Part shown: piece after piece, positions 54,129-62,227 of the stretch
How positions within the stretch are numbered: the first letter of the stretch is position 1
Layout: every line of letters begins with the position of its first letter
Source: Sphingomonas sp. LY54
Lineage (GTDB): Bacteria; Pseudomonadota; Alphaproteobacteria; Sphingomonadales; Sphingomonadaceae
DNA: 64,000 nt
Assembly (NCBI RefSeq): GCF_035594035.1
Contig: NZ_CP141588.1
Coordinates: 744,001-808,000 of the forward strand
Reading direction: 5' to 3'
Position numbers and translations under genes: made by a program
Notes under the pieces: generated by a model
What the model was told of the DNA's origin: nothing
Databases searched by the model: none
Seen by the model: the letters and a program-made list of their open reading frames with translations, nothing else

Positions 54129-55205
54129 ATGTACAGTGACAGCGATCTCGAGGCGGCCGTCGCGGCCGGGGCGCTGACGCCCCAGGCGGCGGACGCCCTG
54201 CGCGCCTATGTCGCGCGCACCCGCGCCACGCCGGCGGTGGACGAGGAGCATTTCCGCCTGCTCACCGGCTTCAACGACATCTTCGTGGCGATCGCCGCGG
54301 TGATCCTGCTCGTCGCGCTCGCCTGGATAGGCAATTCTATCCGCGTCGGGCCGCCCGAAATGCCCTCGCCGCTGGGCGGCGCGTTCGTCGCGGCCGCGGC
54401 CTGGGGCCTCGCCGAATTTTTCACCCGCGAGCGGCGCATGGCGCTGCCGAGCATCATCCTGTTGCTCGCCTTCGTCGGCGGCGTCTTCGCCACCTGCGCC
54501 TTCACCGTCGCCAATATCGTCTCCGAAGCGACGCTGCAGGACAATGAGGTGCTGCAGGGCCTGATCGGCGCGGGCTGCGCCGCCGTCGCGGCAGTCGCGG
54601 CGTGGGTCCACTGGCGTCGTTTCCGGGTGCCGATCACGATCGCTGCGGGCGCGGCGGCCGTCGCCGGCATCGGTGCGGGCCTGGTCGCCTCCGCGGTCCA
54701 GGATGCGCCCCAGCTCCGCGAAGTGATGCTCGGCTTCACGCTCGTCGCCGGCCTCGCCATCTTCCTGTTCGCGATGTGGTGGGATTCGTCCGATCCCAAG
54801 CGCGAGACGCGGCGTTCGGACGTGGCCTTCTGGCTGCACCTGCTGGCCGCGCCGATGATCGTCCATCCGATCTTCTCTCTGCTCGGCCTCACCGATGGCC
54901 AGGCGAGCGCGCCGGAGGCTGTCATCGTGCTTTTGGTCTATGTCCTGCTTGGCCTGACCGCGCTGGCGATCGACCGCCGCGCTCTGCTCGTGTCCGCTCT
55001 GGCCTATGTCTTGTGGGCGCTGAGCGATCTGTTCGAGCGCTTCGGCGCGGTCGAACTCAGCTTCGCGCTGACCGCCCTGCTGATCGGCTCGGCTCTGCTG
55101 CTGCTGTCGGCCTTCTGGCACCATGCCCGGCGGGCGGTGGTGCGGCCGCTGCCGGCCCGGCTGCAGGCGCGGCTGCCGATGGTAGACCGGCCCGCGACGG
55201 TGTGA
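54129..55205 (+). CDS. Multispan inner-membrane protein (DUF2157-like)
   Basis: A 358-residue protein. A short N-terminal soluble helix region (SDLEAAVAAGALTPQAADALRAYVA) is followed by a long, strongly hydrophobic part with ten or so membrane spans. The arrangement resembles DUF2157/DUF4401-type membrane proteins; function unknown. The start ATG 54129 follows AGGGAGGG. It ends in a strong bidirectional terminator. Confidence 0.75.
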   Translation: MYSDSDLEAAVAAGALTPQAADALRAYVARTRATPAVDEEHFRLLTGFNDIFVAIAAVILLVALAWIGNSIRVGPPEMPSPLGGAFVAAAAWGLAEFFTRERRMALPSIILLLAFVGGVFATCAFTVANIVSEATLQDNEVLQGLIGAGCAAVAAVAAWVHWRRFRVPITIAAGAAAVAGIGAGLVASAVQDAPQLREVMLGFTLVAGLAIFLFAMWWDSSDPKRETRRSDVAFWLHLLAAPMIVHPIFSLLGLTDGQASAPEAVIVLLVYVLLGLTALAIDRRALLVSALAYVLWALSDLFERFGAVELSFALTALLIGSALLLLSAFWHHARRAVVRPLPARLQARLPMVDRPATV

Positions 55206-55208
55206 ATG

Positions 55209-55240
55209 GAAAGGCCCGGCGGTTCGCCGCCGGGCCTTTT
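55209..55240. terminator. Bidirectional intrinsic terminator
   Basis: AAAGGCCCGGCGG / CCGCCGGGCCTTTT with a TTCG loop: perfect stem, A-tract on one side and T-tract on the other, between convergent genes ending at 55205 and 55248. Confidence 0.88.
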
Positions 55241-55247
55241 CGGCATC

Positions 55248-55586
55248 TCAGCCGCTGACCACCTTCATCAGCCGCCGCTCGAGCGGCGCAAGGACGGGGC
55301 CCAGTTCGTGGCCCCGTTTCAGCACCAGGCCATGCTCGCCGATCAGCGCCCACATTCCCTGCTTGGCGCGCAGCGACGGCCTTTTCTCGATCTTGTATTC
55401 GGGCCGCTCGGCGGTGCGCCGGAACGCCCAGAAGGCGGCGTAGTCGCGGCCGAAATCGATCGCGTAATCGCGCCACAGGCCGGCGGCGACCATCCGGCCG
55501 TAGAGATCGACAATGCGGGAGAGTTCGGCTTTGTCGAAGCCGATCTGCGGCGATGAGGCATTGGGAAAAGGGTGGACGGTGCCCAT
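55248..55586 (-). CDS. DUF2794 family protein
   Basis: A 112-residue soluble protein found mainly in alphaproteobacteria: FDKAELSRIVDLYGRMVAAGLWRDYAIDFGRDYAAFWAFRRTAERPEYKIEKRP. No function is known. It starts at ATG 55586, overlapping the cysE stop by 1 nt, so it is translated from the cysE mRNA. Confidence 0.85.
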   Translation of the reverse strand: MGTVHPFPNASSPQIGFDKAELSRIVDLYGRMVAAGLWRDYAIDFGRDYAAFWAFRRTAERPEYKIEKRPSLRAKQGMWALIGEHGLVLKRGHELGPVLAPLERRLMKVVSG

Positions 55587-56281
55587 CAGGCCCGATCGCG
55601 CTTGGCGGCGCGGCCGGTGCCCTGCCGCTCCTCCAGCACTTGCGCCAACCTCTGGCGCAGCAGCTCGACCTCGGCCTGCAGCGTCTCGAATTTCTGCGCG
55701 GCGGGGTCCGCGCAGTCGGTGCACGGCGTGCCGTAGGGGAGGAAGCCGCGGCCATATTCGGCCGCGTCGACCAGCGTCGAGCGGGCGGGAATGCCGGTCA
55801 TGGTCGCGCCTTCGGGCACGTCCTTGGTCACCACCGCATTGGCGCCGATCTTGGCGTTGGCGCCGACCAGGATCGGCCCCAGCACCTGCGCGCCGGACCC
55901 GATCACGACCCCGTCGGCGATGGTCGGGTGGCGCTTGCCGGCGACGCCGTTGTTCGGATTGGTGCCGCCCAGGGTGACGCACTGGTAGATGGTGACGTTG
56001 TCGCCGATCACCGCGGTCTCGCCGATCACGGTGAAGCCGTGGTCGATGAAGAAGTGGCGGCCGATCTGCGCGCCCGGATGGATGTCGATCGCCGTCACGA
56101 AGCGCGCGATGTGGTTGATCAGCCGCGCCAGGAAATAGAGTTCGCCCCGGAACAGCCAGTGGGCGACGCGATGCAGCGCCAGCGCCCACACGCCGGGATA
56201 GATCAAAATCTCCCAGCGCGATCTCGGCGCTGGGTCTCGCGCCTTGATCGAATCCAGATACGCGACAAGCCCCGACAGCAT
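55586..56281 (-). CDS. cysE: Serine O-acetyltransferase
   Basis: A 231-residue serine acetyltransferase, the first enzyme of cysteine synthesis. A helical N-terminus precedes the left-handed beta-helix with hexapeptide repeats: [66 protein letters not shown]. Catalytic His pair and the GG(T/N) motif are present. The start ATG 56281 follows GAGGG; ten extra upstream codons are less likely. It lies upstream of DUF2794. Confidence 0.88.
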   Translation of the reverse strand: MLSGLVAYLDSIKARDPAPRSRWEILIYPGVWALALHRVAHWLFRGELYFLARLINHIARFVTAIDIHPGAQIGRHFFIDHGFTVIGETAVIGDNVTIYQCVTLGGTNPNNGVAGKRHPTIADGVVIGSGAQVLGPILVGANAKIGANAVVTKDVPEGATMTGIPARSTLVDAAEYGRGFLPYGTPCTDCADPAAQKFETLQAEVELLRQRLAQVLEERQGTGRAAKRDRA

Positions 56282-56408
56282 AGGCAAACCCTCAAACCCC
56301 GTAGGCGGCAAAATAGGCCTTGCCGCGCCAGAATGCCAGAAGGGCCACTAATCTTTTGCTACCGGTCCGAAACGGATGGGGGCCGGCCGCGCCGTGCCCC
56401 CAGCCGGG

Positions 56409-56927
56409 TCAGAGCGTGGCGTGGACCGTCGCGACGGCCTTGACGATCGCGCCGATCCGGGCCGCGGCCTGGATCGCCTCGGCGTTGACTCCGTGCTGCT
56501 TCAGCACCTTCTCGTGGCTGTCGATGCACATGCCGCAGCCGTTCATCGCGCTGACGGCAAGGCTGAACAGCTCGAAATCGGCCTTGTCGATGCCCGGATT
56601 GCCGATCGCGTTCATGCGCAGCTTGGCCGGCATCGTGCCATATTCCGGGTTCGAGGCGAGGTGGACGAAGCGGTAATAGACGTTGTTCATCGCCATTACC
56701 GCAGCCGACGCGCGCGCCGCATTGGCGGCTTCGGGCGAGAGCTTGCCCTCGACCTCGGCCTCGGCGGCCTCGACGATCGGCTTGTAGCCGGTGCCGTGCG
56801 CGCAGGCGAGCAGCAGCCCGTATTTGCGCTGGTCGCCGAGCGTCTGGTCGGACAGCAAGGAGCCCATGTTGAGCCGCAGGTCCTTGGCGTAATCGGGAAG
56901 CGTTTCGGTGAATGTCTTGAGCGACAT
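56409..56927 (-). CDS. ahpD: Alkyl hydroperoxide reductase-type peroxidase AhpD
   Basis: A 172-residue AhpD-like protein with the CxxC redox site NGCGMCIDSHE (Cys131, Cys134, His138) and an all-helical fold. In AhpC/AhpD systems it recycles oxidised AhpC. The start ATG 56927 was preferred to an upstream in-frame codon because GGAG precedes it. It lies downstream of ahpC in the same direction with a hairpin between. Confidence 0.9.
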   Translation of the reverse strand: MSLKTFTETLPDYAKDLRLNMGSLLSDQTLGDQRKYGLLLACAHGTGYKPIVEAAEAEVEGKLSPEAANAARASAAVMAMNNVYYRFVHLASNPEYGTMPAKLRMNAIGNPGIDKADFELFSLAVSAMNGCGMCIDSHEKVLKQHGVNAEAIQAAARIGAIVKAVATVHATL

Positions 56928-56951
56928 GATTTCAATCTCCTTCGGGTAAAG

Positions 56952-56985
56952 AAAAGGGGCGCGGAAACGTGGTTCCCGCGCCCCT
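56952..56985 (-). terminator. Hairpin with T-tract between ahpC and ahpD
   Basis: On the minus strand AGGGGCGCGGGAA / TTTCCGCGCCCCT is followed by TTTTCTTT. A likely partial terminator lowering ahpD relative to ahpC. Confidence 0.65.
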
Positions 56986-57020
56986 CCCAAGGTCCGAGCC
57001 CTGGCGTGCCTAGGGGGGCG

Positions 57021-57560
57021 TTAGGCAGCAGCCGGCTTCAGGACCTCTTGGCCCTCCGTCCAGTTGCACGGGCAGAGCTCGTCGGTCTGCAGCGCGTCGA
57101 GGACGCGCAGCGTTTCCGCCGGGTTGCGGCCGACATTGAGGCCGTTGACCGTGACATGCTGGATGATGTTGTCGGGATCGACGATGAAGGTGGCGCGGAA
57201 CGCGACGCCTTCCGGAGCGACGATGCCGAGCGCGTTCGCCAGTTCCTTCTTGTGATCCGCGATCCACGGGAAGTCGCAGGCGGCGAGGCGCTCGTCGGCC
57301 TTGCGCCAGGCGTGGTGCACGAAGTCGGTGTCGGTCGAGGCGCCGATCAGCACCGCGTCACGATCCTCGAAATCGCTCTTGAGTTCGCCATAGCCGATGA
57401 TCTCGGTCGGGCACACGAACGTGAAGTCCTTCGGCCAGAAGAACAGCACCTTCCACTTGCCGTTCGTCTCGGCGAGATCGATCGTCTCGTCGGCCGGCAG
57501 CGCGGCGCCCTGCTGAACGGAGAGCGTGAGTTCAGGAAGCTTATCACCAACGGTGAGCAT
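57021..57560 (-). CDS. ahpC: Peroxiredoxin (alkyl hydroperoxide reductase C type)
   Basis: A 179-residue thioredoxin-fold peroxidase. Peroxidatic Cys50 lies in FWPKDFTFVCPTEI, with cysteines 163 and 165 near the C-terminus (ELCPCNW); one of these is the resolving cysteine of the typical 2-Cys scheme. It reduces H2O2, alkyl peroxides and peroxynitrite. Divergent from oxyR across a 112-nt gap with a dyad-rich operator and upstream of ahpD, it is the classic OxyR-controlled peroxide defence unit. Confidence 0.92.
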   Translation of the reverse strand: MLTVGDKLPELTLSVQQGAALPADETIDLAETNGKWKVLFFWPKDFTFVCPTEIIGYGELKSDFEDRDAVLIGASTDTDFVHHAWRKADERLAACDFPWIADHKKELANALGIVAPEGVAFRATFIVDPDNIIQHVTVNGLNVGRNPAETLRVLDALQTDELCPCNWTEGQEVLKPAAA

Positions 57561-57631
57561 GTACTTTTCCCTCTGTTTTGGATTGGGTGGCAGGAAGTGT
57601 TGCAGCGCTCATATGGGGGCTGGTGCCCATC

Positions 57632-57662
57632 GATCAAATTGATTAGATCAAATATATTGATC
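57632..57662. promoter_or_regulatory. Candidate OxyR operator between ahpC and oxyR
   Basis: Two A/T-rich dyads in tandem, ATCAAATTGAT and ATCAAATATATTGAT, within the divergent gap and ending ~11 nt before the oxyR start codon. LysR-type regulators bind such dyads next to their own genes. The spacing permits control of both ahpC and oxyR. Confidence 0.6.
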
Positions 57663-57672
57663 GAGAGGGACG

Positions 57673-58572
57673 ATGAGCACCTATCTCCCGACGCTGAAGC
57701 AGCTGCAATATTTGGTCGCCCTCAAGGACCACGGCCATTTCGGCCGCGCCGCCGAGGCCTGCTTCGTCACACAGTCGACTTTGTCTGCCGGTTTGCGCGA
57801 GCTGGAATCGCTGATCGGCATCACCCTGGTCGAGCGCACGCGCCGCGTCGTCCGCTTCACGCCGCTCGGCAATCGCATCGCGGACAAGGCGCAGAAGATC
57901 CTGCGCGAGGCCGAGGAACTGGCCGATATGGCGCGCGCCGCCGGCAAGCCGCTCTCGGGCGAGCTGCGCATGGGCGTCATCCCCACCATCGCCCCGTTCC
58001 TGCTGCCCAAGCTGCTGCCCAAGCTGCGCAAGCAATGGCCCGATCTCAAACTCTATCTGCGCGAGGAGACCAGCCAGGCGGCCTGCGATTCCCTGCACCG
58101 CGGCCAGGTCGACTGCGTATTGCTCGCCCTTCCCTACGGCTGCGGCGAGGTGGAATCGTTCGAATTGTTCGAGGACCGCCTGTTCGTCGCCTTCCCGCCC
58201 GGCGCCTCCGAGCATCTGCCCGCCGAAATCACCCCGGCGGCGATCGACGAGGACAAATTGCTGCTGCTCGAGGACGGCCATTGCCTGAAGGACCATGCGC
58301 TCGCCGCCTGCAACCGGCCCGAGCTGCGCGCCGAGGCCACCATGCTCGGCACGTCGCTGCACACGATGGTGCAGATGGTCGATAACGGCCTCGGCGTGAC
58401 GATGCTTCCCGAAATGGCGGTCACGGCCGGCATCCTGGAGGGCACCGGCGTCGTCGCGCGGCCGCTCGACGCCGATCACCCCGCCCGGCGCATCGCGCTC
58501 ATCTGGCGCAAGGGCAGCCCGCGCGAGAAGGAATTCCGGCTGCTCGGCGACGCGCTGAAGGCCGCGGCCTGA
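57673..58572 (+). CDS. oxyR: Hydrogen peroxide-sensing LysR-type regulator OxyR
   Basis: A 299-residue LysR regulator. It has an N-terminal winged helix (LKQLQYLVALKDHGHFGRAAEACFVTQSTLSAGLRELE) and a periplasmic-binding-protein-like domain. The latter has the redox cysteines Cys204 and Cys213 in LEDGHCLKDHALAAC, spaced nine residues apart as the disulfide pair Cys199/Cys208 of E. coli OxyR. It is divergent from ahpC. The start ATG 57673 overlaps the operator edge. Confidence 0.93.
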   Translation: MSTYLPTLKQLQYLVALKDHGHFGRAAEACFVTQSTLSAGLRELESLIGITLVERTRRVVRFTPLGNRIADKAQKILREAEELADMARAAGKPLSGELRMGVIPTIAPFLLPKLLPKLRKQWPDLKLYLREETSQAACDSLHRGQVDCVLLALPYGCGEVESFELFEDRLFVAFPPGASEHLPAEITPAAIDEDKLLLLEDGHCLKDHALAACNRPELRAEATMLGTSLHTMVQMVDNGLGVTMLPEMAVTAGILEGTGVVARPLDADHPARRIALIWRKGSPREKEFRLLGDALKAAA

Positions 58573-58655
58573 GGGCGTCCCGCCGCTTCGGCGCGGCGCC
58601 GTCTTTGCAGTCGCCGCCTTGCCCCGCTAGGGCGGGATTGAACGACGGAGAGACT

Positions 58656-59243
58656 ATGACCCGATATCTCGCGCGCGCTTTCGCGCTGGCCCTGTTCGCC
58701 GTCGCGGGCTGCGCGCCGACGGTGCAGGCGCCGCCGGCAACGCCCCCGTCCCCGACCGGCCCGATCGTCGGCGGAGCGACGATGCGTTCCGATTTCACGC
58801 TCTGGCAGAACCTCCAGGCCTCGAGCGACCACAGGATCTTCATCGGCGGCGCGACCGCGTCCGGCCACGCCTCGACGCTGGCCGCCGCCGGGTCCTACAC
58901 AGTGTTCGCGCCTCCCGACGCGGCGTTCCGCAGGCTCGCCAACGGCACGATCGAGGCGCTGATGGACCCGCGCAGCCGCCAGGAGCTGAGCGGCGTGATC
59001 GGCTATCATATCGTGCCGGGGGCCAAGACCCGCGCCCAGATCGCGGCCGATGCCCGGGCCGCCGGCGGCACGGCGATTTATCGCACGCAGCAGGGCCAGA
59101 CCCTGCGCGTCGCGCTGCAGGGCGAAACGATCGTTCTCACCGACATGAACGGCCGCCGGAACCAGGTCACCCAGGGCGACATCGCCCAGGCCAACGGCGT
59201 GCTCTACGTCGTCGACGGCGTGCTGCTGCCGCAGGCTTACTAG
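58656..59243 (+). CDS. Fasciclin-domain lipoprotein
   Basis: A 195-residue lipoprotein: signal with lipobox near LFAVAGC (Cys ~19), Pro-rich linker, then one fasciclin (FAS1) domain. The domain has YTVFAPPDAAFRRLANGTIEALMD, GVIGYHIVPGAKTRAQIAADARAAGG and the final ANGVLYVVDGVLLPQ. FAS1 domains mediate adhesion. The start ATG 58656 has ACGGAGAG. It is convergent with moaE (4-nt overlap). Confidence 0.88.
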   Translation: MTRYLARAFALALFAVAGCAPTVQAPPATPPSPTGPIVGGATMRSDFTLWQNLQASSDHRIFIGGATASGHASTLAAAGSYTVFAPPDAAFRRLANGTIEALMDPRSRQELSGVIGYHIVPGAKTRAQIAADARAAGGTAIYRTQQGQTLRVALQGETIVLTDMNGRRNQVTQGDIAQANGVLYVVDGVLLPQAY

Positions 59244-59638
59244 AGCCAGCGCTCCGAACCGTCCGCCATCAGCGCCTTGCGCCAGAAGGGCGCGCGGGTC
59301 CGCGCCCCGTCGAGCACGTGGTCGAGCGCCGCGGCGGCGGCCTTGCGGTCGGACGCGGCCACCCCTGCGAACAGGATCGGGTCGCCCGGCTTGAAGCGGC
59401 CGTGGCGGTGGATCAGGATCATTCCGGCCAGCGGCCAGCGCTCCGCCGCTTCCTCGGCGATCCGCGTGAGCTCGGCCTTGGCCATCGCGGCATAATGCTC
59501 GATCAGGATGCCGCTCCCGCCTTCGCCGCATTCGGCTTGAATGAGCCCGGTCACGACCGCGCCGGCGCCGACTTCCTCCAGCCGCGCCAGCTGCGCGCCG
59601 GGATCGAACGAGGTCGATTGGACGCGGACGTCGATCAT
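59240..59638 (-). CDS. moaE: Molybdopterin synthase catalytic subunit
   Basis: A 132-residue MoaE: GAGAVVTGLIQAECG, LIEHYAAMAKAELTRIAEEAAERW, IHRHGRFKPGDPILFAGVAASDRKAAAAALDHVLDGARTRAPFWRKA. The catalytic Lys/Arg region (APFWRKALMADG) is intact. With MoaD it converts precursor Z (cPMP) to molybdopterin. Translation is coupled to moaD by an ATGA overlap. Confidence 0.93.
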   Translation of the reverse strand: MIDVRVQSTSFDPGAQLARLEEVGAGAVVTGLIQAECGEGGSGILIEHYAAMAKAELTRIAEEAAERWPLAGMILIHRHGRFKPGDPILFAGVAASDRKAAAAALDHVLDGARTRAPFWRKALMADGSERWL

Positions 59639-59895
59639 GTCCCGCTCACCGGCGGGAACAGGGCCACTTCCTGCGCTCCGAAGAAGGAATCGGCCGGCCC
59701 GGCATGCTGGCGGTTGATCGCGGCGCGGACGCGCGTGGGGTCGGCGAAGGCGGCGGCAAAGGGCTGCTCGCGCGCAGCCATCCAGCCGATCAGGTCGGCG
59801 ACCGTCAGGATATGGCTCGGCGGGTCGATCCGCTCGCCGTCGCGGCCCAGCGCTTCGCGCAGCGCGCCGAAATAGACCAGATCGACCTCGGTCAT
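59635..59895 (-). CDS. moaD: Molybdopterin synthase sulfur-carrier subunit, non-standard C-terminus
   Basis: An 86-residue beta-grasp MoaD (VDLVYFGALREALGRDGERI, ADLIGWMAAREQ, EVALFPPVSGT). Normal MoaD ends in Gly-Gly, the last Gly carrying the thiocarboxylate. Here the last codons read CCG GTG AGC GGG ACA TGA, ending Ser-Gly-Thr. The ACA codon overlaps the ATGA start of moaE, so it is forced by the reading-frame overlap. Either a protease trims the Thr, or the terminus is abnormal, or there is a base error. It sits 1 nt downstream of pgsA. Confidence 0.88.
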   Translation of the reverse strand: MTEVDLVYFGALREALGRDGERIDPPSHILTVADLIGWMAAREQPFAAAFADPTRVRAAINRQHAGPADSFFGAQEVALFPPVSGT

Positions 59896-59896
59896 G

Positions 59897-60481
59897 TCAG
59901 TCCATGTGCTTGATGCCGACGCGGAGATAGTCCCAGCCGGTCAGCAAAGTCAGCGCCGCCGCCGCCCACAGGCTGACCAGGCCGACATCGTGCACCCAGG
60001 GGAAATGCGGCACCGCGCCCCCCAGGATCAGGGCGCCCAGCGAGACGAGCTGGAAGGTCGTCTTCCACTTGGCGAGCTGGCTGACCGGCACCGAGACCTG
60101 CAGCCCCGCCAGGAATTCGCGCAGGCCCGAGACGGTGATCTCGCGCAGCAGGATCACCAGGCCCGCAATCACGTGCACGCCATGGATCACGCCGCGCTCG
60201 CCCGGCCCGGCCGTGGCGGCGTCGCGCGTGAAGATCAGCATCACGATCACGGCGGCGATCATCACCTTGTCGGCGATCGGATCGAGGAAGACCCCGAGCC
60301 GCGACACCGTGCCCTTAGCGCGCGCCAGATAGCCGTCGAAATAATCGGTGATGCCCATCAGGCAGTAGAGCGCGAAGGCGATCGCATAGTCAAAGCGGCT
60401 CGGCTGCGGCCAGAGCAGGAAGACCAGGAGCGGCACCGCGAAGATACGCGACAGCGTCAGGATGTTCGGCAAAGTGAGCAT
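59897..60481 (-). CDS. pgsA: CDP-diacylglycerol--glycerol-3-phosphate 3-phosphatidyltransferase
   Basis: A 194-residue membrane enzyme making phosphatidylglycerol phosphate. The CDP-alcohol phosphotransferase motif DG-x2-AR-x8-G-x3-D-x3-D is complete at residues 49-71 (Asp49, Gly50, Ala53-Arg54, Gly63, Asp67, Asp71). N-terminal LTLPNILTLSR is typical of PgsA. The start ATG 60481 was preferred over an ATG 30 nt upstream because MLTLPNILT is the family's usual beginning. First gene of pgsA-moaD-moaE; a link of lipid and cofactor genes is by transcription only. Confidence 0.92.
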   Translation of the reverse strand: MLTLPNILTLSRIFAVPLLVFLLWPQPSRFDYAIAFALYCLMGITDYFDGYLARAKGTVSRLGVFLDPIADKVMIAAVIVMLIFTRDAATAGPGERGVIHGVHVIAGLVILLREITVSGLREFLAGLQVSVPVSQLAKWKTTFQLVSLGALILGGAVPHFPWVHDVGLVSLWAAAALTLLTGWDYLRVGIKHMD

Positions 60482-60635
60482 CTGGGACCGTCCCTTAGCC
60501 CGGTTGTTCATGGCTTGGGAAGGGGCGGGGGAATCGGGCGTAAGCGGCGCGCCGCGGGGGGTGCGGGTGCCGCTCTTGTAAGGCCGGGGAAGCTACGCCA
60601 AGAAGGCGCACCTGTTTGTTGTTCCGGAGTTTCGA

Positions 60636-62195
60636 ATGCGCCTGTTCGCCGCCGCGTCCCTGTTCCTCGCCGCCACGGCACTCACCCCGGCCCAGGCCGC
60701 GCGCCCGATCGCCTTCGCGCCCGCCGCCCAGCCCGCCGGCGCTTTGGTGCTGCCGCTGGGATCGCTGGAGGACCTGGCGAGCCGCGGCGCGAGCCTCGAC
60801 GCCGCCAGCCGCGACGCCGTCGGCCGCGCCCTGCAGGCGGCATCGTTCGATTATGCCAAGGGCAGCACGCTCGGCCTGCGCGGCATCGGCCCCTATGCGC
60901 AATTGGTCGTCGTCGGCACCGGAACCGCCCCGCTCGACGCGGCTGCCCTCCAGGATCTGGGCGGCACTGCCGCCAGGGAAACCGCGAAGAATGACGGCCC
61001 GGTCGCATTCGTCGCCACCGGCCTTCCCGCCGACGCGCCGGTCCAGATCGCGCTCGGCGCCGCGCTCGGCAGCTACAGCTTCGACCGCTACAAATCCTCC
61101 GACCCGAAGAAGCCGCGCAACGCCGGGCTCGATGCGCCGCTGACCATCGTCACCGCCGATGCCGGCGCCGAGGCCCGCTACCACCGCGACGGCCGCGCGA
61201 TGGCCGAGGGCGTCGCCTTCACCCGCGACCTCATCACCGAGCCGGCCAACGTGATCTATCCCGAGAGCTTCGTCGAGCGCACCCGCGAGGCCTTCAAGGG
61301 CGTGTCCGGCGTCACGATCGAGGCGCTCGACGTGGCGGCGATGGAGAAGCTCGGCATGGGCTCGATCCTCGCCGTCGGCAAAGGCTCGCAGCGGCCGCCG
61401 CGCATGCTGCTGGTTCATTACAAGGGCGCGAGCGGCGCCCCGGTCGCGCTCGCCGGCAAGGGCATCACCTTCGACAGCGGCGGCATCTCGCTGAAGCCGG
61501 GCTCCGGCATGTGGTACATGAAGGACGACATGTCGGGCGCGGCCACCGTGGTCGGCACCGTGCTCTCGCTCGCCAGGGCCGGGGCCCCGGTCAACGTCGT
61601 CGCCATCGCCGCGCTCGCCGAGAATATGCCGGGGGGCACCGCGACCCGCCCCGGCGACGTCGTGAAGGCGCATAACGGCAAGACGATCGAGATCATCAAC
61701 ACCGACGCCGAAGGCCGGCTCGTGCTGGCCGACGCGGTCGCTTATGCCGAGCGCCGCTTCCGCCCGGCCGCGATCGTCGATGTCGCCACTTTGACCGGTT
61801 CGGTCGTCGGCGCATTGGGTGACGAATATGCCGGCCTGTTCTCGCGCCACGATGCGCTTGCCGACCAGCTCGCCGCCGCCGGCCGCACCACCGGCGAAGC
61901 CCTGTGGCGGCTGCCGCTCCACGAGAACCATGCGAGCGACATGAAGTCCGACATCGCCGACATCAAGAATTCGGCCGAAGGCGGCGGCCCGGGCGCGAGC
62001 CTCGGCGCGCACTTCATCGGCTATTTCGTGGAGAGCACCCCTTGGGCGCATCTCGACATTGCCGGCACCGCCTGGCGCAAGGAAGCGCAGCCGACCGTGC
62101 CCAAGGGCGCGGCGGGCTGGGGCGTGCGCCTCCTCGACCGGTTCGTGCGCGACTTCCGCGCCGTGCCGGCTGCGGCGTCGGCCGCCGGGAACTAA
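60636..62195 (+). CDS. pepA: Leucyl aminopeptidase family protein (M17) with signal peptide
   Basis: A 519-residue M17 metallopeptidase. N-terminal signal peptide MRLFAAASLFLAATALTPAQA implies export, unusual because M17 aminopeptidases are usually cytosolic. The N-terminal macro-like domain and catalytic domain follow: GITFDSGGISLKPGSGMWYMKDDMSGAA, NMPGGTATRPGDVVKAHNGKTIEIINTDAEGRL (NTDAEGRL at 355-362). Metal-binding and catalytic residues are intact. A ribosome-binding site CCGGAG precedes the ATG. It removes N-terminal residues from peptides, here probably in the periplasm. Confidence 0.9.
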   Translation: MRLFAAASLFLAATALTPAQAARPIAFAPAAQPAGALVLPLGSLEDLASRGASLDAASRDAVGRALQAASFDYAKGSTLGLRGIGPYAQLVVVGTGTAPLDAAALQDLGGTAARETAKNDGPVAFVATGLPADAPVQIALGAALGSYSFDRYKSSDPKKPRNAGLDAPLTIVTADAGAEARYHRDGRAMAEGVAFTRDLITEPANVIYPESFVERTREAFKGVSGVTIEALDVAAMEKLGMGSILAVGKGSQRPPRMLLVHYKGASGAPVALAGKGITFDSGGISLKPGSGMWYMKDDMSGAATVVGTVLSLARAGAPVNVVAIAALAENMPGGTATRPGDVVKAHNGKTIEIINTDAEGRLVLADAVAYAERRFRPAAIVDVATLTGSVVGALGDEYAGLFSRHDALADQLAAAGRTTGEALWRLPLHENHASDMKSDIADIKNSAEGGGPGASLGAHFIGYFVESTPWAHLDIAGTAWRKEAQPTVPKGAAGWGVRLLDRFVRDFRAVPAAASAAGN

Positions 62196-62227
62196 GCGTT
62201 GGCGCGCGCCGTTGGCAGCCCCGAATC

